A stretch of 64,000 nt of DNA from Streptomyces halstedii (GTDB lineage: Bacteria > Actinomycetota > Actinomycetes > Streptomycetales > Streptomycetaceae), in contig JOAZ01000016.1 of the NCBI GenBank assembly GCA_000720535.1, positions 1 through 64,000 of the forward strand, in the 5' to 3' direction. The notes beneath the pieces were generated by a model. It saw nothing but the letters and a program-made list of their open reading frames with translations, did no database searches and was not told the DNA's origin. Below are positions 35,297-44,900 of this stretch, in pieces. The translations under genes and the position numbers were made by a program. Position 1 is the stretch's first letter. Every line of letters begins with the position of its first letter.

Positions 35297-35902
35297 ATGG
35301 CGAACACCCGTGCCTTCTCGACCGCTTCCACCGCAGTGGCGGCGGACTCCACCCGCACCGTCCCCTCCCCCGCCCGGCACCGGCTGCGTGCCGTCGACCG
35401 CGACGAGGTCGTCGAGGTCCCCGACGTGGCGGGGTTCCTGCCGCCGGGCGCCACCTGGCTCCCCGCGCCGCAGCACACGCTCCCGGCCCTGCCCGGCCGG
35501 CCCCCGATGGTCGGCTACCTGGTGCTCGTCCCCGCCGACCAGCAGCCGGCGCTTGCGGGGGCCGTCGCCTCGGCCCGGCACCGCCGCGTCGTGCCGGAGG
35601 ACCCGGCCGCCGACGTACCGGCCGGTCCCGTGGTGATCGACTCCACGCGGCGCACCGCCTCCGTGGACGGCTCCGCCCTCGACCTGACGTATCTCGAATT
35701 CGAGCTGCTGGCCCACCTGGTGGCGCATCCGCACCGGGTGCACACCCGCGACCAGCTGGTGACCACGGTGTGGGGCTACGGGCACGTGGGCGACGGGCGG
35801 ACCGTCGATGTCCATGTCGCCCGGCTGCGCCGGAAGCTGGGCGCGGAGTACCGCCACGCGATCCAGACCGTCCGGCGTGTGGGGTACAAGTACGCCCCCT
35901 GA
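35297..35902 (+). CDS. winged-helix (OmpR/PhoB-type) DNA-binding protein without receiver domain
   Basis: A 201-aa protein. The C-terminal 100 residues form a trans_reg_C winged helix: DLTYLEFELLAHLVAHPHRVHTRDQLVTTVWGYGHVGDGRTVDVHVARLRRKLG (key parts TYLEFELLAHLV, RTVDVHVARLRRKLG) then RRVGYKYAP. The N-terminal 100 residues have no response-regulator Asp-site or Lys motif; they are Ala/Pro-rich with a conserved-looking LPPGATWLPAPQHTLPALPG segment. It should therefore bind DNA without phosphorelay control. The ATG follows a weak AAGAG site. It may be controlled by the leader ORF upstream. Confidence 0.87.
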   Translation: MANTRAFSTASTAVAADSTRTVPSPARHRLRAVDRDEVVEVPDVAGFLPPGATWLPAPQHTLPALPGRPPMVGYLVLVPADQQPALAGAVASARHRRVVPEDPAADVPAGPVVIDSTRRTASVDGSALDLTYLEFELLAHLVAHPHRVHTRDQLVTTVWGYGHVGDGRTVDVHVARLRRKLGAEYRHAIQTVRRVGYKYAP

Positions 35903-36052
35903 GCGGCCGCCGTCCACCCACGTCCGGGCGGGCCGGGGGGTGGTGCCAGGTACACCCCCCGCCCGGGGGCGGGACGGCTGACGTCCGGCGGCCGGTCCGG
36001 GCGACACTGTGCGTGGGCGGGTCCGACGGGGGTCCGGTGAGGAGGAGCGGCC

Positions 36053-37324
36053 ATGGCACAGGCGGTACACGGACGGATACGGGGCACGCTGCTGGCCGGC
36101 GGGCGGGCGTTCGCGCTGATGTTCGCGAGCATCGTGGGCTCGGTCGTCCTGTTCGTCCTGGCGACCGTGTCCATCGCGTTCGTCCTGATCGGGGTGGGCC
36201 TGGTCACCACGCCGTGGACGCTGGACCTGGTCCGCGGGCACGCCAACCGGCGCCGGCTGCTCGCCGCCACCTGGTCGGACGTCCGTATCCCCATGGGGTA
36301 CCGGCCGTTCCCCAGGGATCTGCGGACCGGGTTCACCGGCCAGGTGGAGCGCACCACGCTGATGCTGAAGGACCCGGCGACCTGGCGCGATCTGCGGTGG
36401 CTGCTGGTCGACATGACCGCGGGCTGTGCGGTGCTGGCCCTCGCCTTCGGGCTGGTGGTCTACCCGGTGGAGGGACTGGTCCTGGCCGCCGGGCTGTGGC
36501 GGGTGTTCGAGGACAGCACATACTGGTACGGGTTCGTGCCGGTGGACAGCCAGCTGACGGGGCTGATCGCGGCGGCCCTCGGTCTCGTGCTGTTCTGCGT
36601 CTCCCTGTTCGCCACCCGGCCCCTGCTGCGGCTGCACTTCGTGCTCGCCCGGTCGGTGCTGGCACCCACCCAGGAACAGGAGCTGGCCCGCCGCGTGGAC
36701 CGGCTCACCGAGACCCGGCACGAGGCCGTGGACACGGCGGCGTCCGAACTGCGGCGCATCGAGCGGGACCTGCACGACGGGGCGCAGGCCCGGCTGGTCG
36801 CCATGGGCATGCACCTGGGCACCGTCGAGGCGCTCATGGAGAAGGACCCGGCCCAGGCGAAGAAGCTGCTGGCGACGGCCCGGGAGTCGTCGGCGGAGGC
36901 GCTGACCGAACTGCGTGACCTGGTGCGGGGCATCCACCCGCCGGTGCTCGCCGAGCGGGGTCTCGGGGACGCCGTGAAGGCCCTGGCGCTGCGGCTCCCC
37001 GTCGCGTCCGAGGTGGACGTGGACCTGGCGGGGCGGGCGGAGGCGCCGGTCGAGTCGGCGGCGTACTTCGCCGTCAGCGAGACCCTGACCAACGTGGTGA
37101 AGCACTCGGGCGCGGACCGGGTCTGGGTGGACCTGCACCACGCGGACGGCATGCTGCGGATCTCGGTCACGGACAACGGCGGGGGCGGGGCCACCGTGGG
37201 AGGCGGCTCCGGGCTCAGCGGGATCGAACGCCGACTCGGTACATTCGACGGCGTCCTGGCCGTCAGCAGCCCCGCGGGCGGCCCCACCATGGTGACCATG
37301 GAGCTGCCTTGCGCGTTGTCCTAG
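36053..37324 (+). CDS. NarL-type sensor histidine kinase
   Basis: A 423-aa membrane kinase. It has four predicted helices: two around residues 18-55 (FALMFASIVGSVVLFVLATVS onward) and two around 120-195. The HisKA_3 domain follows with ERDLHDGAQARLVAMG (phosphoacceptor His241) and ELRDLVRGIHPPVLAERGLGDAV. The HATPase domain has AVSETLTNVVKHSGA (N-box), SVTDNGGGG (G1) and GSGLSGIERRLGTFDG (G2). The ATG follows an AGGAGGAG site. The response-regulator gene overlaps its last 16 bp, a clear translational pair. The signal is unknown. Confidence 0.93.
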   Translation: MAQAVHGRIRGTLLAGGRAFALMFASIVGSVVLFVLATVSIAFVLIGVGLVTTPWTLDLVRGHANRRRLLAATWSDVRIPMGYRPFPRDLRTGFTGQVERTTLMLKDPATWRDLRWLLVDMTAGCAVLALAFGLVVYPVEGLVLAAGLWRVFEDSTYWYGFVPVDSQLTGLIAAALGLVLFCVSLFATRPLLRLHFVLARSVLAPTQEQELARRVDRLTETRHEAVDTAASELRRIERDLHDGAQARLVAMGMHLGTVEALMEKDPAQAKKLLATARESSAEALTELRDLVRGIHPPVLAERGLGDAVKALALRLPVASEVDVDLAGRAEAPVESAAYFAVSETLTNVVKHSGADRVWVDLHHADGMLRISVTDNGGGGATVGGGSGLSGIERRLGTFDGVLAVSSPAGGPTMVTMELPCALS

Positions 37325-37956
37325 CCGAAGACCTCTTCCTGCTCCGCGACGGTCTGGTGCGCATGCTGGAGGCGTACGACTTCGAGATCGCGGCGGCGGT
37401 GGAGAGCGGGCCCGAACTGACCAAGGCGCTGGCCGAGCTGGAGCCGGACGTCGCCGTCGTCGATGTGCGGCTCCCGCCGTCCCACACCGACGAGGGGCTC
37501 CAGTGCGCCCTGGCCGCCCGGCGGGCACGGCCCGGACTCCCGGTGCTCGTGCTGTCGCAGCACGTGGAGCAGTTGTACGCACGGGAGTTGCTGGCCGACG
37601 GCAACGGCGGCATCGGCTATCTGCTGAAGGACCGGGTCTTCGACGCGGACCAGTTCGTCGACGCGGTGCGCCGGGTCGCGGCGGGCGGTACGGCGATGGA
37701 TCCGCAGGTGATCTCGCAGTTGCTCTCGCGGCGGTCCAGGGACAAGCCGATGGAGGGCCTCACACCGCGCGAGCGTGAGGTCATGGAGCTGATGGCGCAG
37801 GGCCGGTCGAACGTGGCGATCGCCTCCCAGATGGTGATCACGGAACGCGCGGTGGCCAAACACACCTCGAACATCTTCGGCAAGCTCGGCCTGCCCCCGT
37901 CGGACGACGACAACCGCCGCGTACTGGCGGTGCTCGCGTACCTCGACCGGGGCTGA
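37309..37956 (+). CDS. NarL/LuxR-type response regulator
   Basis: A 215-aa regulator. The receiver domain begins RVVLAEDLFLLRDGLVRML, with acidic pocket residues, the phospho-acceptor in VAVVDVRLPP (Asp near 52) and Lys in YLLKDRV. The C-terminal LuxR HTH is LTPREREVMELMAQGRSNVAIASQMVITERAVAKHTSNIFGKL (key REREVMELMAQG). It starts with TTG inside the kinase gene, so translation is probably coupled. It forms a cognate pair with the upstream kinase. Targets are unknown. Confidence 0.92.
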   Translation: MRVVLAEDLFLLRDGLVRMLEAYDFEIAAAVESGPELTKALAELEPDVAVVDVRLPPSHTDEGLQCALAARRARPGLPVLVLSQHVEQLYARELLADGNGGIGYLLKDRVFDADQFVDAVRRVAAGGTAMDPQVISQLLSRRSRDKPMEGLTPREREVMELMAQGRSNVAIASQMVITERAVAKHTSNIFGKLGLPPSDDDNRRVLAVLAYLDRG

Positions 37957-38051
37957 CGGGGGCGCCGGGCCGGGCGGGCCGACCGGGCCGTCGCTGCCGT
38001 GGGCCCGGCGGGAACGGGAGGGCGCGTACCCGGTCGGCGGGGGCGTCCGGT

Positions 38052-38474
38052 CGAGTCGTTCCACCAGAGCGCGAGGGCACCGCCCGGGCGCAGCACGCGC
38101 CGCGCCTCCGGTACGGAACGCTCCGGGTCGGTCCAGTGCCAGGCCTGGGCGTACGTCACCAGGTCGCAGGAGCCGGACCGCAGGGGAAGGCGGTCGCCGT
38201 CGCCCCGGACGAGCGGCACCCCGGGCAGGGTGCGGCGGAGTTGGGCCGCCATGCCGTCGCCCGGCTCCACGGCGGTCACCCGGGCGCCGCGCGCACGCAG
38301 GAGCGCGGTGCCGAGGCCGGTCCCGGCTCCGACGTCCGCGACGCGGCTGCCCGCGAGGCGGAGACCGGCCAGCTCCTCGACGGCGTCCAGGAGGGCCGGA
38401 GGGTAGGAGGGGCGGTTGGCCGCGTAGACGGCGGCCGCCGCGTCGAAGGAACGTGCCTGCGCAGGGGTCGTCAT
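38052..38474 (-). pseudogene. SAM-dependent methyltransferase gene, 3'-truncated
   Basis: The first 141 residues are a normal Methyltransf_11-type enzyme. They read MTTPAQARSFDAAAAVYAANRPSYP, with motif I VADVGAGTGLGTALL, then VTAVEPGDGM and AQAWHWTDPE, and end at PGGALALWWNDS. After that the reading frame runs into Arg/Pro-rich nonsense and the antisense of the response-regulator gene. The usual 100 or so C-terminal residues are missing. The gene is therefore read as a remnant created by a deletion between it and the regulator. A short unstable product is possible. Confidence 0.75.
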
Positions 38475-38597
38475 GGCGTCATCATCGACCCTCCGGAGGC
38501 TTCGGCCGGGCCGCCGGGGCGAAATCGAGCCCCGGGGGACAGCGCGCCCCGGGGCGCGCCGGAGTGACCATCCCATCATTCGCTCGTTCAGCTGAAC

Positions 38598-40574
38598 GTG
38601 CCCCCCCTACGCGCTGAACCGCCGTCCGCCGCCCGCCTTCCCGGGGGCCCGGCGGAGCTGACCGATGCCGAGCGGGCCGAGGCCGCCCTCAGCGAGCACT
38701 ACGCGCGGCTGACCCGGATCGGCTATCTCCTGCTGCCGCCCTCGCTGGGGCGCAACCGCCGGGTGCTGACCGCGCACTGGCTCGTCCAGCGGTCCCTGCC
38801 CCGGGCGCACGCTCCGGAGCACGCGGGGGCACTGCCCGGGGAGCACGAGGACCCGGGGTGCGCCTACGCGTACGTACGGCTGAGGGTGGTGCGCTCCGCG
38901 CTCACGGCGGGGCTGCCGTTGCGCCGGTTCGCGTGGCCCCGGCGGGCGCAGTTGCCGCCCCTGCTGCCCCAGGTGTGGGGGCTGCGGCTGTTCCCGCACT
39001 CCTGCGGAACGGACGCGCTGGCCCTGGAGCGGGCGCTGTCGGAGGTGTCCGGGGCCGGCCGGGCCGCGCACGTGCTGCGCGGGCTGGAGGGCCTGACGGA
39101 CGAGGAGGTGGGCCGGGTGCTCGGCGCGGCGGGGGTGGCCGATCCCCGGGCCGCGCTGGCGGAGGCGGACCGGCTGACGGCCCCGCACGCCCTGCTGGCC
39201 TCCACCGAGTTCGATCCCTGCGCGCTCCAGGTCAGGCCGACCGATCTGCTGCGCCGGAGGCGGCGTGCCCGGACGGTCCGGGCGGGGCTCTGCGCCCTGC
39301 TGGTGTGCGGGACGCTGGTGCTGATGCCCCGGGACGGTCTGGGCGGCCGGCACACCGCCTCCGGGCCGCCCTCCGCGTCCGGCGCCACGGTGGGGCGCGC
39401 CCCGGACCCCACAGCGGTGCGCCGGGTGCCCTCGGAGCTCTGGCGGAGCGCGGGCCGGTACGACTTCACGGTGTGGCCGGCCCGCGGCGACCGTGTCCAG
39501 GACGCCGGACTGCTGGGGCGGGCGCTGGCCGCGTGGGCGGGTCCACGGCCGGGGGTGGCCTCCTCGAAGACCCCCGGGACGCCCGTCGGCCCCCCGGTGG
39601 GCCCGCCGCAACTGCTGTACGCGGGCGATGTCGGCCCCGCCTCGGTGGTGCTCTTCCACGACGGGCCGCGGGTCGTACGGTACGCCGAGCCCCGGGGCAC
39701 CGGCCCGTCGCGGGAGACCGGCCCGTCGCGGGGCGCGGTCGTGGACTTCGCCCGGGTGGACGGCGCGGACGAGGCGGCCGCGAGCGCCCTGGTCGTCCAG
39801 CGCCGCGACGGCCGCGTCCGCTATCTGACCGCGCCCTGGGTGCGCGGTGTCCTCGTACGGGACCTGCGGGCACCGCACGATCCGGCGCGGGCCCTGCGCC
39901 GTCGCGCCGACGGGGTGACGGACCCGCTGCCCGGTCCGCGGGAAGACACCCCCGACTGCGCGTCCTGGCACGCGCTGGAGGTCCGGGACGGCACGGCGTC
40001 GCGGCTGATGACGGATCTCGGCGAGCTGGCCCCCGCGCGCCTGACCTCCGGGCCGCCGTCCGCACCGCACGACGTGTCGGGCCGGGCGGACCGGGAGAAC
40101 TGGGCGCGCACCGCCTGCCTGCTGCGCACGGTCCGCTCCAACGGGGTCCGGTCGGTGAACTCCTGGGCCTACGCGAAGCAACCGCTGCCCGAGGGCGGCG
40201 GGTCCGCGCTCTGGCTCTGCACCCGGGCGGAGACCTGGCGGGGCGCGGGCAGCAGGGTGCTGGCGCAGTTCCAGGCCCCGCCCGAACTGTCCGGCGGGGC
40301 CGCCGCGTCGGGTGCGGTCGCGGCCCGCGCCGAGGACACCCCCGACTGCGGGCCGCGCCGTCCCCGGGTGCTGGCGGGCGTGCTGTGGAAGTCGGACGCC
40401 GGGCGGTGGTACGTACTCGCGGCGGGGTCCCGGCAGTTCGTGGCCGTCACGGCGACGGGCGGTGTCGAGGGGCGCGCGGAGGGGCGGCTGCTGGCCGTTC
40501 CGGCCCAGGAGGGCGACCGGGCGCGGCTCGACGGGCTCCTGGCGGACGGCACCCGGGTACGGGCGCTGCGCTGA
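38598..40574 (+). CDS. large membrane protein with sigma-like N-terminal domain and extracytoplasmic C-terminus
   Basis: A 658-aa protein. Residues about 20-200 are helical and resemble an ECF-sigma-like arrangement (ALSEHYARLTRIGYLLLP...HWLVQRSLPRA, then AAHVLRGLEGLTDEEVGRVLGAAGV, similar to a sigma region 4 HTH). A basic RRRRRARTVRAG segment leads into one membrane helix (about 230-248, LCALLVCGTLVLMP). The remainder is an outside domain of about 400 residues with several Cys (TPDCASWHA, RTACLLRT, TPDCGPR). I recognise it as a conserved Streptomyces protein without known function. The GTG follows no strong ribosome site. Confidence 0.8.
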   Translation: MPPLRAEPPSAARLPGGPAELTDAERAEAALSEHYARLTRIGYLLLPPSLGRNRRVLTAHWLVQRSLPRAHAPEHAGALPGEHEDPGCAYAYVRLRVVRSALTAGLPLRRFAWPRRAQLPPLLPQVWGLRLFPHSCGTDALALERALSEVSGAGRAAHVLRGLEGLTDEEVGRVLGAAGVADPRAALAEADRLTAPHALLASTEFDPCALQVRPTDLLRRRRRARTVRAGLCALLVCGTLVLMPRDGLGGRHTASGPPSASGATVGRAPDPTAVRRVPSELWRSAGRYDFTVWPARGDRVQDAGLLGRALAAWAGPRPGVASSKTPGTPVGPPVGPPQLLYAGDVGPASVVLFHDGPRVVRYAEPRGTGPSRETGPSRGAVVDFARVDGADEAAASALVVQRRDGRVRYLTAPWVRGVLVRDLRAPHDPARALRRRADGVTDPLPGPREDTPDCASWHALEVRDGTASRLMTDLGELAPARLTSGPPSAPHDVSGRADRENWARTACLLRTVRSNGVRSVNSWAYAKQPLPEGGGSALWLCTRAETWRGAGSRVLAQFQAPPELSGGAAASGAVAARAEDTPDCGPRRPRVLAGVLWKSDAGRWYVLAAGSRQFVAVTATGGVEGRAEGRLLAVPAQEGDRARLDGLLADGTRVRALR

Positions 40575-40641
40575 GCGGTCCGCCCCGCCGCCTGACCCCT
40601 GCCCAAACGGCTCCGCGGAGCCCTTCGTTACGCTTACCGGC

Positions 40642-41409
40642 ATGACGACCGGGGTGCGGCGCAGGATGGGCGTCGATGAGCGCAGAGCCCAACTGCTCTG
40701 CGTCGCACTGGAGTTGTTCAGCCGCCGCTCGCCCGACGATGTGTCGATCGACGAGATCGCGGCGGCGGCCGGCATCTCGCGCCCGCTGGTCTACCACTAC
40801 TTCCCGGGCAAGATGAGTCTGTACGAGGCGGCGCTGCGGCGGGCCGCCGACGATCTGGCGGGCCGCTTCCTGGAGGCGCACGAAGGGCCTCTGGGGGCAC
40901 GGCTGCTGCGGGTGATGGGCCGGTTCTTCGACTTCGTCGAGGAGCACGGGCCGGGTTTCTCCGCGCTGCTGCGCGGCGGTCCCTCGGGCGGCCCGTCCAC
41001 CGCCAACGTGATGATCGACGGGGTGCGGCAGGCCGCGTACGAGCAGATCCTTTCCCATCTCCGGGTGGTGTCGCCGCCCGCCCGGCTGCAACTCGTGGTC
41101 CGTTCCTGGGTGTCGCTGGCCGAGTCGACGGCCCTGCTCTGGCTGGACGGGCGGCCCGTTCCGCGTGCGGAGCTGGAACTCCAGCTGGTGCACGACTTCG
41201 CGGCGCTGGTGTCGGTGAGCGCCGCGTACGACGGGGAGGTGGCCGCCATCGCGCTGCGGATCTTCGCGCAGGAGCCGGCGGACGGGCCGTTCGGTGATCT
41301 GCTGGGCCGGCTGACGGCCCTGTCACCCGGCGGTGAGGACGGGCGGCCGTCCGGGGCCTGCCAGCCGGCGCCCTCGGACCCGAGGGCCGGCACCGCCGCG
41401 CTCGCCTGA
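40642..41409 (+). CDS. TetR-family transcriptional regulator
   Basis: A 255-aa regulator. The HTH reads RRAQLLCVALELFSRRSPDDVSIDEIAAAAGISRPLVYHYFPGKMSLYEAAL (key VSIDEIAAAAGISRPLVYHYF). The C-terminal ligand domain is followed by a Pro/Gly/Ala-rich tail after about residue 225. It stands alone and is convergent with the tautomerase gene. The ligand and targets are unknown. The ATG is the start of the domain. Confidence 0.9.
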   Translation: MTTGVRRRMGVDERRAQLLCVALELFSRRSPDDVSIDEIAAAAGISRPLVYHYFPGKMSLYEAALRRAADDLAGRFLEAHEGPLGARLLRVMGRFFDFVEEHGPGFSALLRGGPSGGPSTANVMIDGVRQAAYEQILSHLRVVSPPARLQLVVRSWVSLAESTALLWLDGRPVPRAELELQLVHDFAALVSVSAAYDGEVAAIALRIFAQEPADGPFGDLLGRLTALSPGGEDGRPSGACQPAPSDPRAGTAALA

Positions 41410-41435
41410 CCCGGGCGGGCGTCCGCCGGGGTCCC

Positions 41436-41786
41436 TCACCCCTTGGTGTAGGACGGGTCGAGGTCGCGGATCTCGGCCGAGGCGTGGACGGTGAGGCCGT
41501 CCGCGGGCTTGAGGTGGCCGGCCAGCAGGTCCAGCACGGCCTGGGTCAGCCGCGCCTTGATCTCGGGCGTGCGGCCGGGCAGCAGCGCGATGGAGACGTT
41601 GACGACCGCGTCCCCCGCCGGGGCGTCCCCGACAACGGTGTCCTCGGCCCGGCGGAACCGGCTCTTGCAGGCCGGGACCGTGGTGGACACGGTCTCGGCG
41701 ACCAGCGGGTGCAGGGCCAGGGCGAAGCCGCGGCGGTCGAAGCTGTCGTCGAGCTCGGCGGAGTAGTCGACGGTGATCTGCGGCAT
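41436..41786 (-). CDS. 5-carboxymethyl-2-hydroxymuconate isomerase-like tautomerase
   Basis: A 116-aa protein whose start MPQITVDYSAELDDSFDRRGFALALHP exposes Pro1 after Met removal, the catalytic base of the tautomerase superfamily. It continues with VNVSIALLPGRTPEIKARLTQAVLDLL, typical of CHMI (HpaF-type). The genuine pathway (homoprotocatechuate degradation) is absent here, so the substrate is uncertain. A TTG one codon upstream is open but would mask the N-terminal Pro. Confidence 0.85.
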   Translation of the reverse strand: MPQITVDYSAELDDSFDRRGFALALHPLVAETVSTTVPACKSRFRRAEDTVVGDAPAGDAVVNVSIALLPGRTPEIKARLTQAVLDLLAGHLKPADGLTVHASAEIRDLDPSYTKG

Positions 41787-41993
41787 CAAGCGCTCCTGGG
41801 AAGCAGAGGTCGGGCACGTGCGGGTTCAGCTTCGCGTGGGCGCGGCCCGGCACACAAGGCGGTCCCGCCGTACGAGACCGGGCGCACGAGCCCGACCCCG
41901 CCCTACGAGACCCGCCGCACGAGACCGGCCGGCCCCGGTCCCGGTCCCGTGGCGGGAGCGCGGGGCCGGGGCCGGCCGGGGTGCGGGGCCCGC

Positions 41994-44900
41994 TCAGCGC
42001 CGAGTGAACACGGCGACCGTACGGCCCGGGACGGTGAAGCCGCCTGTGGAACGGTCGTACGCCGCCTTCTTGACGGTCCGGTCCGCGCCGGACGCCTGGA
42101 CGGGGTGCAGCCGGTACGCCGCACCGGCCAGCTCGGGGACGCGCTGGCTCTGGGTGCCGGGGGTGGCGTTCATGACGACGACCAGCGTGCCCAGGCGCAT
42201 GGTGATCACGCCGGGCGTCTCCTTCGTACCCGAGAGCGGGAAGGACAGGGCCTTCTGGACCCGTGCCGCGGTGGCCAGGCCGAAGTCCTTCTCGGTCGTG
42301 CGGATGGTCAGCAGGTCCTGGTACGCGGCGGACGCGCCGGTGATCTCCGCGCAGCCGGGGCGCGGGGCGGCGGAGGCCAGCAGCGGCTTGCCGTAGGACC
42401 ACTTGTCCTGGTTGTCGGCGGCGGGCGGCAGCCCCCGGCCGAAGCCGTTGCCCTTGCGGCAGTCCCAGTGCAGGGCGTTGAACCAGTCGCCGCTGTCGTA
42501 GGAGTTGCGGTCCAGTGACTTGGAGCGCAGCAGGTCGGTGCCCGCCTGGGAGAGCGAGGGCCCCTGGGAGAGGGTGGCGGTCGCCATCGCCACGACCTGC
42601 ATACGGGCCCGGTCGGCCGCCGTGGTGCCGGCGGGCAGCTTGAAGGTGAGGGCGTCGTAGAGCGTTTCGTTGTCGTGGGCGTCGGCGTAGGCGAGGGCGT
42701 CTCCGGGCGCGGCCGCGTATCCGGCGGGGGCGCCGTTGTAGTCGACGGCCGAGCCCTTGACCGTGCGGCCCTGGGTGTCGGTGAAGGTGTAGTCGGCGAG
42801 GTTGCCGGTGAGCCCGACCTTGATCAGGTCCTGGTAGTGGAGCAGCCGGGCCTTCTGTTCGGCCGGGGTGCCGTTGGCGGGCGAGGTGTTGGGGTCGGTG
42901 TAGAGGCCGGAGGCGAAGCCCTGGACGCGGGGGTCCTCGTCGAAGGGTCCGCCGCCGCGTACGGCGTCGCGGGCCCGGTCGGAGAAGGTGGCGATGCCGG
43001 TTCCGGCCATGTTCGCCTGGGTGGCCTGGACGAAGTGGGCGTCGTCGGCGATCTCGCCGAAGTTCCAGCCCTCGCCGTACAGGATGATCTTCTTGCCGTC
43101 GACGCCGTCCCTGGCGGGGGTCAGCGCGTCCAGTGCCGCCCGGACGGCGAGGATGTTGGCCTTGGGGTGATGGCCCATCAGGTCGAAGCGGAAGCCGTCG
43201 ACCTTGTACTCCTTGGCCCAGGTGACCACGGAGTCCACGACGAGCTTGCCCATCATGGTGTTCTCGGTCGCGGTGTCGGCGCAGCAGGTGGAGGTGGAGA
43301 CGGTGCCGTCCTCCAGGAGCCGCTGGTAGTAGCCGGGCACGATGCGGTCGAGGACGGACTTGTCGTCCTGCCCGGAGGCGACGGTGTGGTTGTAGACGAC
43401 GTCCATGACGGTGCGCAGTCCGGCGCCGTTGAGGCCCTGGACCATCTGCCGGAACTCGACGGTGCGCCTGGTGCCGTCGGGGTCGGAGGCGTACGAGCCC
43501 TCGGGGACGGTGTAGTGCAGCGGGTCGTAGCCCCAGTTGAACGCGTCGGCGGCGGCGGCCGCCGTGACGCAGGCCTGCTGTTCCTCGGAGTCGGGGGCGT
43601 AGACGGACAGGTCGCAGGCGGGCTTCTTCTGGTCGGACTTCTTCTCGGGAATCGTGCCGATGTCGAAGGCGGGCAGCAGGTGGACGTAGCTGGTGCCGGA
43701 GTCCGCCAGTTCCTTGAGGTGTTTCATCCCGTCGGAGCGGGTGTCGGTGAACGCCAGGTATTCACCGGGGTGCTTGGAGGTCGGGTCCGTGATCGAGAAG
43801 TCACGGATGTGGAGTTCCTGGATCTGGGCGTCGCGCAGCGGGACGGCCGCGGGCTTCCTCAGTCCGGACCAGCCGCGCGGGGCGAGCTCCGGGTCGGAGA
43901 GGTCGGTGACGAGGCTGCGGGCGGAGTCGGTGGTCAGGGCGGTGGAGTAGGGGTCGGTGACCTTGTTGGTGACCATCTTCCGCACGGTGGGCGCCCAGAC
44001 GTCCACGACGTACCGGTAGGGCTTGCCCGTCCACTTCTTCGTGCCGGTGACGGACCAGACGCCGGTGCGGTCGTCGCGCCGCATCGGGAGGGTGCGGCCG
44101 TCGAGTTCGAGGGCGACGGTGCGGGCGGTGGGCGCCCAGACGGACAGGGTGGGGGCACCCTTGCGGAAGACCGGGCCGAGTGCGGCCTTGCTCGCGGCCT
44201 TGCCGTACAGGTCGTCCAGGACCCCGGCGGTCTGGACGCCGGTGGCGGCGAGCAGGGCGCCGTTGGTGGCGCGCTGGGTGGCGATCAGCTGGCCGCGCAG
44301 GGAGGCGCGGACCCTGTCCCGGTCGCGGGGGTCGACGGTGAACGCGGGGTACCCGGCCAGGTGCGGGTGTGCCGCTTTCTGGGCGGCGGTCAGCTCGGTG
44401 GTACCGAGCCGGAGCCACTGGCCCTCGTCGCTGAGGGCCCCGTCCTGGACGGAGATCCCGCCGTTCTTCGCGTACACGAGCTGCTGGCTGGTGGCGGCGG
44501 TGGCCTTCACCTTCCAGACGACGGTGTCCGCGTCGATCCACTGGGCCTCGGCCCGGGTGAGGTCGGGGGCGGGGGCGCCGCCGGTCTGCGGCAGCAGGTA
44601 TCCGGGCTTCCCGCCGAGCATCCAGACCTCGTGCCCGTAGGTGGCGAGGTCGAGCGACTGGTCGCTGGGCAGGTCCTTCTCGTCGCCCTTGTGGAGGATG
44701 TAGCTGAGGGCGGTGGCACCGTCGGTGAGCGGCACCTCGAAGGTGGCGCCGTAGGCGTCGGTGCTCACCGGCCGGAGGGGCTTGGCCCAGTCGGTGGGTT
44801 CGGCGGCGCCGGTCCAGGTGTGCAGGCCCCAGCCGTCGTAGTCGCCGTCGGCGCGGTGGTAGTGCAGGACGGCCTTGGAGGTGTCCTGCGGCGGGTTCGC

